From: Actinoplanes oblitus
GTDB lineage: Bacteria; Actinomycetota; Actinomycetes; Mycobacteriales; Micromonosporaceae
DNA length: 64,000 bases
Reading direction: 5' to 3'
Assembly (NCBI RefSeq): GCF_030252345.1
Contig: NZ_CP126980.1
Location: forward strand, 1,139,501-1,203,500
This document shows positions 44,647 to 52,249 of this stretch, piece after piece. Made by a program: the position numbers and the translations under genes. A model generated the notes under the pieces. It saw only the letters and a program-made list of their open reading frames with translations. It made no database searches and had not been told where the DNA came from. Position 1 is the first letter of the stretch. The number at the start of each line of letters is the position of its first letter.

Positions 44647-45226
44647 CCGCGCCAGCGGCTCGCGCATCCCGGTCGCCCTCAAGATCCTGATCGCGGGCGG
44701 CTTCGGCGTGGGCAAGACCACCATGGTCGGGTCGGTCAGCGAGATCCGCCCGCTGCAGACCGAGGAGATCCTCACCGGGGCGGAGGGCGCCGACGACCTG
44801 TCCGGTGTGGAGGGCAAGACCACCACCACCGTGACGATGGACTTCGGCCGGATCACCATCACCGAGGACCTGCAGCTCTACCTGTTCGGCACGCCCGGGC
44901 AGGACCGGTTCTGGTTCCTCTGGGACGAGCTGTCGCAGGGCGCGCTCGGCGCGGTGGTGCTGGCCGACACCCGGCGGCTGGCCGACTGCTTCCCGTCGAT
45001 CGACTACTTCGAGCAGCGCGGCACGCCGTTCGTGGTGGCGGTGAACGACTTCGACTCCGCGCAGCGGTTCGGCCCGGAGGCGGTGGCCCGTGCCCTGGAC
45101 CTGGACCCGGGCGTACCGGTGGTGCTCTTCGACGCCCGCGACCAGGTGGCCGCCCGCAACGTGCTGATCGAGCTGGTGGAGTACGTCGCCCGCCGGCAGT
45201 TCGCCGCGGCCGGCACGCTGAGCTAG
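44627..45226 (+). CDS. cvnD: Conservon small GTPase (CvnD)
   Basis: A 199-residue Ras-like GTPase. The P-loop is GGFGVGKTTMVGS, G2 lies in GKTTTTVTMDFG, G3 is the variant GTPGQDRF, and G4 is NDFD in place of NKxD. It would be the switch of the conservon, controlled by CvnA-C. The ATG at 44627 has AAGGCGG seven bases upstream and overlaps cvnC. Its TAG stop lies inside the left end of the 169-bp palindrome, so the last bases of the gene may have been set by that element. Confidence 0.95.
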   Translation: MDSVRSDRASGSRIPVALKILIAGGFGVGKTTMVGSVSEIRPLQTEEILTGAEGADDLSGVEGKTTTTVTMDFGRITITEDLQLYLFGTPGQDRFWFLWDELSQGALGAVVLADTRRLADCFPSIDYFEQRGTPFVVAVNDFDSAQRFGPEAVARALDLDPGVPVVLFDARDQVAARNVLIELVEYVARRQFAAAGTLS

Positions 45227-45391
45227 GCCGTGTTTCGGAGTCCGACCGGGGCTGCGGCGTGGCCCAGAGCGCGCCTGGCAGCGTCCGCGAAACACCCGCA
45301 TACCGGTGTTGTATGTGGGTGTTTCGCGGACGCTGCCAGCCACACTCTGGACCTCGCCTCGCACTCGGTCGGACTCCGAAACACGGCCTAG
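45223..45391. mobile_element. 169-bp nested palindrome with CTAG ends, possible MITE or bidirectional terminator
   Basis: The outer 26 bp (45223-45248) are a perfect inverted copy of 45366-45391; inside, 23 bp (45275-45297) match 45317-45339 inverted, and CATAC/GTATG extends that stem to a 7-base loop. The intervening 26-bp segments are partly complementary. Both ends are CTAG, and each provides the TAG stop of a convergent gene (cvnD and the SARP-like gene). No transposase is encoded. CTAG ends would fit a 4-bp target duplication of IS5-type elements. Confidence 0.6.
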
Positions 45392-46866
45392 GTGCTCGAT
45401 TCCAGGCAGATCAGCCAGGACGCGGCCCGGCGCAGCCGGCGCGGGGTCAGCAGGCCCCGCGTCACCAGGTCGGCGGGTTGCCGGTACGGCCCCGTGTAGT
45501 GCCGGTCCAGCCCGATCCGATGCGCCTCGGCCGGGCCGATCCCGGGCACCCGGGCCAGCACCTCCGGCGGCGCGTTGTTCAGGTCGACCAGGCCGCCGTC
45601 GTCGAGGTACCGGATCAGGTCGGGCCGTCCGATGCCGGCCTGTGCCGCGGCCGCCGGGTCGAGCGCGGCGAATCGCCGGGCCATCTCGCGCCGGGTCCGG
45701 GCCGAGCGGGTGTCGCCGCCGTGCACGGCGAGGATGATGCCGTGCACCGTGGAGCCCAGCCAGAGGGCCAGCCAGGACATGACGGCGACGCCCTCGGCGG
45801 CGGTGGTGGTCTCCGAGTCGATCGGCGACGGATCGATCTCGAACCACATGACGATCCACGGCAGCGCGACGAGGTACAGCCCGGCGACGGCGTAGTGGTA
45901 CCACCGGCCGCGCTGGATCGCCGCGTACAGGAAGTAGACCCAGGCCGCCACGCCGCAGGTGAGGAACGGCGCGGCCGCCGCGGCGGCGATCTCCAGCCAG
46001 CGGGGGTGGCCGCTCGGTGGCGCGAGGGTGGCCGGCGGGAACGGCGCCGGCGAGAACGGGGCGCCCGGCGGCGGTGACACCGGGCGGTACGGCGGCGGTG
46101 ACACCGGATCCGGTGGCGGTGGCTGCTCCAGCTCGCCGCGCAGGATCCGCCGGTGCACCTCCTGCATCCGCTCACCCGGCTCGGCGCCGAGCTCGTCCAG
46201 GAAGAACTCCCGGGTGTCCCGGAACACGGCGAGTGCCTCGGCCTGCCGCCCGGCCCGGTGCAGCGCCAGCATCAGCCGCTCCCGCAGGCCCTCCCGCAGC
46301 GGGAACTCGTGCGTCAGCCGGGTCAGCTCGCCGACCAGCCCGGCGTCGTCGCCGGTGGCCAGCCGTAGATCCGCCCACAGCTCCCAGGCGCCGGCCCGGT
46401 CGTCGGCCAGCCGGGTGCGGGCCGCCTCGAACACCGGCCCGCCGAGCCCGTCCAGGGCGTCGCCGTGCCAGAGCGTGAGCGCGGCCCGGACGATCTCGGC
46501 GGCCGCGCCGTCGCGCCCGGCCCGCTGCTCGGTCCCGGCCCGGGCCAGCTCGGCCCGGAACACGTCGGCGTCCAGCGCGCCCTCGCCGACCGCCAGCGTG
46601 TAGCCGCCGGCGGAGAGGACGAGCGACTCGCGGCCGAGGGCCCGGCGCAGTCCGGCGACGTACTTCTGCACCACGTTCGCGCCGTTCTCCGGCGGCTCGT
46701 CACCCCAGACCGCGTCGACGATCCGATGGGTCGGCACCGGCCTGCCGGGGCTCAGCAGCAGCACGGCCAGGACGGCCCGTTGCTTGGCCGGGCCGAGGTC
46801 GACGGGGTCGGGTCCGCGGAAGGCGCGCACCGGGCCGAGGATTTCGAACCGTGCTTCCGGTTCCAC
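45388..46866 (-). CDS. SARP/BTAD-type regulator fused to membrane spans and helix-hairpin-helix domain
   Basis: A 492-residue protein with an unusual order. Residues 1-90 are the OmpR-like winged helix of SARP activators (FEILGPVRAF, then ENGANVVQKYVAGLRRALGR); about 95-245 form the BTAD helical domain (ALHRAGRQAEALAVFRDTRE). A Pro-rich linker (250-285) leads to three hydrophobic spans (about 288-380), and the last 65 residues contain a ComEA-like helix-hairpin-helix (DLNNAPPEVLARVPGIGPAE). A membrane-held DNA-binding regulator is suggested. The GTG at 46866 gives the usual SARP N-terminus but lacks a well-spaced ribosome binding site. The TAG stop lies in the palindrome end. Confidence 0.82.
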   Translation of the reverse strand: MEPEARFEILGPVRAFRGPDPVDLGPAKQRAVLAVLLLSPGRPVPTHRIVDAVWGDEPPENGANVVQKYVAGLRRALGRESLVLSAGGYTLAVGEGALDADVFRAELARAGTEQRAGRDGAAAEIVRAALTLWHGDALDGLGGPVFEAARTRLADDRAGAWELWADLRLATGDDAGLVGELTRLTHEFPLREGLRERLMLALHRAGRQAEALAVFRDTREFFLDELGAEPGERMQEVHRRILRGELEQPPPPDPVSPPPYRPVSPPPGAPFSPAPFPPATLAPPSGHPRWLEIAAAAAAPFLTCGVAAWVYFLYAAIQRGRWYHYAVAGLYLVALPWIVMWFEIDPSPIDSETTTAAEGVAVMSWLALWLGSTVHGIILAVHGGDTRSARTRREMARRFAALDPAAAAQAGIGRPDLIRYLDDGGLVDLNNAPPEVLARVPGIGPAEAHRIGLDRHYTGPYRQPADLVTRGLLTPRRLRRAASWLICLESST

Positions 46867-46995
46867 CCCCTATGACCAGCACTTTCCTTGACACGGCAGC
46901 GGAACGGCAGCCGGCAGCAGCATAGCCGCAGCGCGACGGCAGACCCACCCGGGAGCCTTTGATCCGTCGATGCACGAACGTAGAGGGATGGAACG

Positions 46996-47778
46996 ATGAC
47001 TGTGCTGACCAAGCGACTCGCCGCGGTGGCGGCACTGATGATCCTGGGCGGCTGCGGCCAGGCCGCCGGGCCCGAGGCGGCGAAGCCGGCCGCGCCCACT
47101 CCCGCCGAGGTCCTGAAGAAGGCGGTGCCGAGCACCGCTACCGACGTCTTCCACTACGCGATCACCGGTGGCGTGCAGACCGGGTCCGGCGTCGTCGACA
47201 GCGCCAAGAAGACGATGACCATCGACGTCACCCAGAAGGAGCCCGACGCCGGGTTCACCATGACGATGAAGCTGCTGATGGTCGGCGACGACGCGTGGGC
47301 CAAGATCTCGTTCGGCGGCGACACGACCGGCCTGGACCTGCCCGCGCTGCCGAAGAAGTGGATGAAGCTGGACGCCGCGAAGCTCGGCGCGGACGCGCAG
47401 GACATGACGTACGACGGTCAGATCGACCCGGGCAACGTGAGCACCCTGGTCGACGCGGCCGCCGGCCTGACCGAGAAGTCGCCGGGTCACTTCGCCGGCA
47501 CCGTGGACCTGACCCAGGCGGCCGACGCCGACATCGTCGAGGCGGAGACGCTCAGCGCGCTCGGCGACAAGGCGCGGGCGGTGCCGTTCGAGGCGACGCT
47601 CGACGCCCGGGGCCGGGTCAGCACCGCGACCGTGCGGGTGCCGGCCGCCGGCAAGAGCAAGGCGCTCACCTACCACGTCACCTACGACCAGTACGACAGC
47701 GCCCGGTCACCGTCCGCGCCGACCGGCTCGGCCCAGGTGAAGGCGCCGAAGGCGGCCTACGACCTGCTGAACGGTTAG
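46996..47778 (+). CDS. Lipoprotein of the LppX/LprAFG-like type
   Basis: A 260-residue exported lipoprotein. The signal ends in the lipobox LGGC; the mature part has repeated antiparallel strands (FHYAITGGVQTGSGVVDSAK, then GFTMTMKLLMVGDDAWAKIS) and a central helix, as in the LolA-like fold of LprG/LppX proteins that bind or carry lipids. ATG at 46996 follows GAGGGATGG. It is divergent from the SARP-like gene and its stop overlaps that of the LacI gene by a few bases. Confidence 0.82.
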   Translation: MTVLTKRLAAVAALMILGGCGQAAGPEAAKPAAPTPAEVLKKAVPSTATDVFHYAITGGVQTGSGVVDSAKKTMTIDVTQKEPDAGFTMTMKLLMVGDDAWAKISFGGDTTGLDLPALPKKWMKLDAAKLGADAQDMTYDGQIDPGNVSTLVDAAAGLTEKSPGHFAGTVDLTQAADADIVEAETLSALGDKARAVPFEATLDARGRVSTATVRVPAAGKSKALTYHVTYDQYDSARSPSAPTGSAQVKAPKAAYDLLNG

Positions 47779-48818
47779 GCCGGGGCGGGGCCGGTGCTGT
47801 CTCGCACCACCAGCGTGGCAGGCAGGAGAAGGTGCGGGATATCGGGGGAGTGCCGCAGCGCCGCGTTCAGCAGCGCTGCGGCGTTCCGCCCCTTCTCCGT
47901 CACGTCCTGGCGGACCGTGGTCAGCGCCGGCTGCGTCTGGGTGGCGATCGGGCCGTCGTCGAAGCCGACCAGCGAGACGTCCGCCGGGACGCGCAGCCCC
48001 AGGTCGTCGGCGGCCTGCCGGACGCCGACGGCGGTGACGTCGGAGAAGCACAGCACGGCGGTCGGCCGGTCCGGGCGGGACAGCAGCTCGCGGGCGTCCG
48101 CGCGGATCAGGTCGACCCGCTCGAACGGCCGCCGGATGACGACCGGGGTGATCCCGGCCGGGCCGAGCACGTCGTTCCAGCCCAGGCGGCGCTGGATCGA
48201 GGCGTACCCCTCGGCCGGCACGTCCCGGTCGGCGATCAGCCCGTACGGCCCGTGCGTGCCGACGGTGGCGTACGCGATCCGGGTGTGCCCGAGGCCGACC
48301 AGGTGCCGGGCGGCGTCCCGGGCGGCCTCCCGGTCGGCGACGTTGACGCAGGCGTAGCCGTCGACCGGCGCCTGGTCGACGAAGACCAGCGGCAGCCGGC
48401 GGCGGCGCAACCAGCCGACCGCCGGTGAGGTCGGGTCGCAGGAGTAGACCAGCGCGCCGTCCATCGCCACGTCCCGGGCCGGGATCAGGTCCCCGGTCGA
48501 CGCCGAGCTGAGCAGCGTGATGGCGAGCCCGGTGGGGGCGAGCTCCTCGGCGATCGCGCCGAGGAACCCGCCGGCCACCAGGTCGGTGAAGGCGTAGCGC
48601 AGCGAGTCGGTGAGCAGGATGCCGATCGTGCCGGTGGTGCCCTTGGCCAGCGCGCGGGCGGTCGGGTCGGGTCCGGCGTACCCCAGCTCCCGGGCGGCGT
48701 CCAGGATCCGCTCGCGCAGGGTGGGGGAGAGCTGGTCGGGCCGGGAGAACGCGTTGGAGACCGTCATCCGGCTCACGCCGACGCGGTCGGCGATGGTCTG
48801 CAAGGTCACCCTGGGCAC
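47775..48818 (-). CDS. LacI-family transcriptional repressor
   Basis: A 347-residue regulator. HTH at the N-terminus (TLQTIADRVGVSRMTVSNAF), hinge helix (DPTARALAKG), then the periplasmic-binding-protein-like sensor domain (GIGILLTDS-type start TGTIGILLTDSLRYAF, and VLCFSDVTAVGVRQAADDLG). The start is GTG at 48818, with TACCGT exactly six bases upstream and no Shine-Dalgarno sequence; GTG at 48809 is an alternative. An inverted repeat over this promoter suggests autoregulation. Its sugar ligand is unknown, and it does not adjoin a sugar operon; the lone LacI-type palindrome before GH3 is a candidate target elsewhere. Confidence 0.93.
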   Translation of the reverse strand: MPRVTLQTIADRVGVSRMTVSNAFSRPDQLSPTLRERILDAARELGYAGPDPTARALAKGTTGTIGILLTDSLRYAFTDLVAGGFLGAIAEELAPTGLAITLLSSASTGDLIPARDVAMDGALVYSCDPTSPAVGWLRRRRLPLVFVDQAPVDGYACVNVADREAARDAARHLVGLGHTRIAYATVGTHGPYGLIADRDVPAEGYASIQRRLGWNDVLGPAGITPVVIRRPFERVDLIRADARELLSRPDRPTAVLCFSDVTAVGVRQAADDLGLRVPADVSLVGFDDGPIATQTQPALTTVRQDVTEKGRNAAALLNAALRHSPDIPHLLLPATLVVRDSTGPAPA

Positions 48819-48833
48819 CTCTACACGGTAGAG
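48819..48833. promoter_or_regulatory. Inverted repeat over the lacI-type promoter
   Basis: CTCTAC (48819-48824) and GTAGAG (48828-48833) with a 3-bp centre lie directly before the GTG start and cover the TACCGT -10 candidate. This is a likely autoregulatory operator. Confidence 0.5.
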
Positions 48834-48844
48834 CGCCCCCGGGA

Positions 48845-49039
48845 TCACCGGAAAAGAGCTTCGGGCCGCCGGCCGCCCGGCGCGACGGCTGCGGCGACGC
48901 GGTACAGCACGCGGGCCAGCGACAGGCGCAGACGCGGCGGTTTCTCGACGAACGGCACGACCGGCGCGTCCGGCCGGGCGCTGAGCACCTCGCGGTTGGT
49001 GTCGTGCACGCCGCGCAGGTAAGCGGTGGGAAGTTCCAT
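48845..49039 (-). CDS. Small basic protein of unknown function
   Basis: A 64-residue protein. AGGAGG lies five bases before the ATG at 49039, one of the strongest ribosome binding sites in the window, and a full promoter with two operator-like repeats lies upstream. The sequence has an acidic/Pro-containing N-terminal half (ELPTAYLRGVHDTNREVL) and an amphipathic, basic C-terminal half (RLRLSLARVLYRVAAAVAPG) that could touch membrane. No family recognised. It ends 26 bp upstream of the LacI gene in the same direction. Confidence 0.7.
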   Translation of the reverse strand: MELPTAYLRGVHDTNREVLSARPDAPVVPFVEKPPRLRLSLARVLYRVAAAVAPGGRRPEALFR

Positions 49040-49052
49040 GACGTCCTCCTCT

Positions 49053-49092
49053 CTGTACCGGTACAGTAGCGCGCGTCTTCTGTACCGGTCAA
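49053..49092 (-). promoter_or_regulatory. Promoter with double TGTACCGGT operator before the 64-residue gene
   Basis: On the minus strand TTGACC (49087-49092) and TACTGT (49063-49068) are 18 bp apart. CTGTACCGGTACAG (49053-49066) is a perfect palindrome over the start of transcription, and CTGTACCGGTCA (49080-49091) covers the -35 box. Such pairs are typical of TetR-family control. Confidence 0.65.
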
Positions 49093-49141
49093 GAAGCGGA
49101 CCGCGCCAAGGTGGCCGGCCCACCTGTGATGGGATCGGAGG

Positions 49142-50200
49142 ATGGGCGCGAACGCTGAGTACGTCTTCGTCGGGTGCTACACCGCTGACAAGGGAGGTGA
49201 GGGTGACGGCATCACGCTGCTGCGGCGTGATCCGGCCACCGGCGCGCTGACCCGGCTCGGCCTGGCCGCGCGCACCCCGTCACCGTCCTTCCTCACCCAG
49301 CACCCCACCCTCCCGGTCCTCTACGCGGTCAACGAGCTGGACGAGGGCTCGATCTCCGCCTTCACCGTCGCTCCGGACTGCTCGCTGATCCCGCTCGGTG
49401 TCCGCTCCACCGGCGGCGCGGACCCCTGCCACCTCGCGGTCACCGCGGACGGCCGGCACCTGGTGGTGGCCAACTACACGAGCGGCTCGGTGGCAGTGCA
49501 TCCGCTGGACGACGACGGCGCCCCGGGCGAGCGCAGCGACCTGCTCACCCTGGCCGGCTCCGGCCCGGACGCGGAACGGCAGGCCGGCCCGCACGCGCAC
49601 ATGGTGGTGCCGGACCGCAACGGCCCGGACGTGCTGATCTCCGACCTGGGCTCGGACCGGGTGTGGCGGTCCCGGCTGGACCCGGTCTCCGGCCGGCTGG
49701 GCTCGCCCGAGCCGGCGGTGGTGGCGAAACCCGGCACCGGGCCGCGGCACCTGACCCGCTCGGCGGACGGCGCGCTGCTGCTGGCCGGCGAGCTGTCCGG
49801 CACGCTCGGCTGGTACCGCGCGGCCGGCGGACCGGTCCTGGAGGCGCGAGGGGAGGTGGCCGCCAGCAAGGTGACCGGTCCGGTTCATCCGTCCGAGGTG
49901 ACCGCCGGCCGTGACGGCCGCTTCGTGTACCTGGCGAACCGCGGGCCGGACACCGTGTCGACGTTCGCCTGGGACGGGGAGAGCGCGACCCTGATCGCCG
50001 AGACATCGACCGGCGGCACTTGGCCACGACACATGATCTTGATTGGTGATCACCTCTACGTAGCCAATGAGCGTTCACACAACGTGACAGTTTTCCGGGT
50101 CGATCCGGACCGTGGAATACCGGCCGCGGAAGGGGATCCGGCCACCGAGCCGAGCCCCACCTGCCTGCTTCGGTGGACCCCGACAATGATCAGGCCATAG
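49142..50200 (+). CDS. Lactonase, seven-bladed beta-propeller (Pgl/YbhE type)
   Basis: A 352-residue protein with repeated propeller blades (GCYTADKGGEGDGITLLRRD, PCHLAVTADGRHLVVANYTS, GPRHLTRSADGALLLAGELS, RHMILIGDHLYVANERSH). Members include 6-phosphogluconolactonase of the pentose phosphate pathway and carboxy-cis,cis-muconate cyclase. The residues HPSEV, GPHAH and PRHM fit the metal/active-site ring. No signal peptide. The ATG at 49142 directly follows GGAGG with no spacing, so the start could be slightly different. It is divergent from the 64-residue protein gene. Confidence 0.88.
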   Translation: MGANAEYVFVGCYTADKGGEGDGITLLRRDPATGALTRLGLAARTPSPSFLTQHPTLPVLYAVNELDEGSISAFTVAPDCSLIPLGVRSTGGADPCHLAVTADGRHLVVANYTSGSVAVHPLDDDGAPGERSDLLTLAGSGPDAERQAGPHAHMVVPDRNGPDVLISDLGSDRVWRSRLDPVSGRLGSPEPAVVAKPGTGPRHLTRSADGALLLAGELSGTLGWYRAAGGPVLEARGEVAASKVTGPVHPSEVTAGRDGRFVYLANRGPDTVSTFAWDGESATLIAETSTGGTWPRHMILIGDHLYVANERSHNVTVFRVDPDRGIPAAEGDPATEPSPTCLLRWTPTMIRP

Positions 50201-50246
50201 GCCAGATCGGGCACCCGGGCAGGTCCGTGATCTTTGCCGTGAAATC

Positions 50247-50262
50247 GGGCACCCGGGTGCCC
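50247..50262. promoter_or_regulatory. 16-bp palindrome and direct repeat upstream of the VWA gene
   Basis: GGGCACCCGGGTGCCC (50247-50262) is a perfect palindrome. The left part, ATCGGGCACCCGGG, also occurs near 50206-50220. The pair lies between the lactonase and the VWA gene and may be an operator. Confidence 0.4.
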
Positions 50263-50370
50263 AAACGTGATACTGATCGAGATGGCGTCGTCACGCTCGG
50301 TGTTTTCTAGATCGGAGAACGCCAATCTGAGTAATTTTCGACCGAACGTATATGGCATTCAGGTCTCGAC

Positions 50371-52158
50371 ATGCGCACTATGGAGCGCGTGTCTGGCCGC
50401 CATCGTAGGAACTTCAACTTAAAAGGGGCGGGCGTCGTTGGTGGAGCGATGGCGATCGTCGTCGTTATCGCGGGAACGTGGTTCGGATACAGCCAGCTGG
50501 CTGATTCCGGCTGCACCGGCTCCATCAAGCTGAACGTCGCCGCCACCCCTGAGATATCACCCGCCGTCACCAACGCTGCGAACAAGTGGTCGCAGGGCGG
50601 GGGCAACGTGAACGGCACCTGTGTGTCCGTCAACGTGGAGTCCCTCCCCTCGGCCGACGTCGCCAGCGCGATCGCGGGACAGCACGGGGTCAACCTGTCC
50701 GGCCTGGGGCAGCCGTCCGGCGCCATCCAGGTGCCCGACGTGTGGCTCCCGGACTCGTCGACCTGGCTGCTGCGCCTGCAGAACGAGGCCTCCGGCTTCA
50801 CGCCGTCCAAGGTCACGTCGGTGGCGCAGAGCCCACTGGTCATCGCCATGCCCGAGCCGATCTCCAAGCAGCTCGGCCTGCAGGGCAAGAAGGTCGCCTG
50901 GAGCTCGCTGCTGGGGCAGATCAAGGCGTCCGACGGCCCACGGTTCGGCATCGTGAACCCGGCCCGCGACGCGTCCGGTCTCGCCGCGCTGATGTCGATC
51001 GGCTCGGCCATCGGCGCCGGCCAGGGCAGCGTCCCGAAACTGGTGGACGCGCTGACCTACCTCGCCAAGAGCCGCTCCGAGCTGCGCGACGAGTTGCTCG
51101 AGTCGTTCCCGAAAGCGACCGACGAGGGCACCCTGCTGGAAAGCCTCGGCGCCGCGCCGCTCTCCGAGGAGGACGTGATCGCGTACAACGCGAAGCGGCC
51201 GCCCGTCGCGCTGAGCGCGCTCTACCTGGAGCCCAACTCGGTGCCGATGGACTACCCGTACTCGGTGCTGCCGCAGGTGGTCGACGGTCAGAAGATCGAC
51301 GCCGCGCAGGCTCTGCTCAAGCAGCTGACCGCGTCCTCGTTCAAGAACGAGATCTCGGCACAGGGCCTGCGTGCCCCGGACGGCACGTACGGCTCCAGCT
51401 TCGTGGCCCCGGCCGGCGCCCCGCCGGCGTCCCCGGCGATCAGCGCGCCCGCGGCCGGCAGCGACAAGGGCGGGACGGCCGCGGCCGGTCTGGACGCCAC
51501 CGCGGTCAGCAAGGTGGTCGGCTCCTGGAACGCGACCACCCAGGCCGGTCGGGTGCTGGCGGTCTTCGACGTCTCCGGCTCGATGAACCGTCCGGTGCCC
51601 ACCGCCAACAACGCCTCCCGGGCGGACGTCACCAAGGCGGCGGCCACCACCGGTCTCAGCCTGTTCAGCGACGAGTGGGCGGTCGGCGTCTGGCGCTTCT
51701 CCACCGACATGGGGCCGAACCACCGGCCCTGGGAGGAGCTCATCCCGATCACCTCGCTGCGCAGCAACCGGAAGGGTGTTCAGGCCACCATCCCGCGGCT
51801 CACGCCGAAGGAGGACGGTGACACCGGGCTCTACAACACGGTGCTCGACGCGTACAACTACGCCAAGGCGAACTGGAAGCAGGGCAAGGTCAACTCGGTG
51901 ATCCTGTTCACCGACGGCGAGAACGACAACGTCAACGGCATCGACCAGGCGCAGCTGCTCGCCCAGCTGAAGAAGGTCCAGGACCCGAAACGCTTCGTCC
52001 GCCTCGTGCTGATCGGCATCGGCAACGACGTCAACAAGAACGAGCTCGGCACGATCCAGAAGGCGGTCCGCGGCAGCGGCCTCTACTTCGCCCCGGACCC
52101 GACCAAGATCACGGATATCTTCCTGCAGGCGATCGGTTCGCGCACCGGCGTCGAGTAA
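50371..52158 (+). CDS. Membrane-anchored solute-binding plus von Willebrand factor A protein
   Basis: A 595-residue protein. One N-terminal span (GAMAIVVVIAGTWFGYSQLA) is followed by a periplasmic-binding-protein-like domain (about 50-345; LNVAATPEISPAVTNAANKW, then DVWLPDSSTWLL) and a VWA domain (about 390-590) with an intact MIDAS start, Asp-Val-Ser-Gly-Ser (FDVSGSMN), and the later FTDGENDN. VWA domains bind partners through a metal ion. This order is found in actinobacteria, where it is annotated as extracellular solute-binding/VWA, function unknown. The ATG at 50371 has AGG seven bases upstream. Confidence 0.88.
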   Translation: MRTMERVSGRHRRNFNLKGAGVVGGAMAIVVVIAGTWFGYSQLADSGCTGSIKLNVAATPEISPAVTNAANKWSQGGGNVNGTCVSVNVESLPSADVASAIAGQHGVNLSGLGQPSGAIQVPDVWLPDSSTWLLRLQNEASGFTPSKVTSVAQSPLVIAMPEPISKQLGLQGKKVAWSSLLGQIKASDGPRFGIVNPARDASGLAALMSIGSAIGAGQGSVPKLVDALTYLAKSRSELRDELLESFPKATDEGTLLESLGAAPLSEEDVIAYNAKRPPVALSALYLEPNSVPMDYPYSVLPQVVDGQKIDAAQALLKQLTASSFKNEISAQGLRAPDGTYGSSFVAPAGAPPASPAISAPAAGSDKGGTAAAGLDATAVSKVVGSWNATTQAGRVLAVFDVSGSMNRPVPTANNASRADVTKAAATTGLSLFSDEWAVGVWRFSTDMGPNHRPWEELIPITSLRSNRKGVQATIPRLTPKEDGDTGLYNTVLDAYNYAKANWKQGKVNSVILFTDGENDNVNGIDQAQLLAQLKKVQDPKRFVRLVLIGIGNDVNKNELGTIQKAVRGSGLYFAPDPTKITDIFLQAIGSRTGVE

Positions 52159-52174
52159 GAGCCGGCACGACCCA

Positions 52175-52208
52175 CGCGGCCGCCGTCCCCACCGGGGCGG
52201 CGGCCGCG
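52175..52208 (+). terminator. Hairpin terminator between convergent VWA and ROK genes
   Basis: CGCGGCCGCCG (52175-52185) pairs with CGGCGGCCGCG (52198-52208), with a further CCCC/GGGG inner stem. It can serve both convergent genes. Confidence 0.65.
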
Positions 52209-52249
52209 ACCACTTCGCCGCCGATGTCCACACCCTTCGGCGTACGCCC

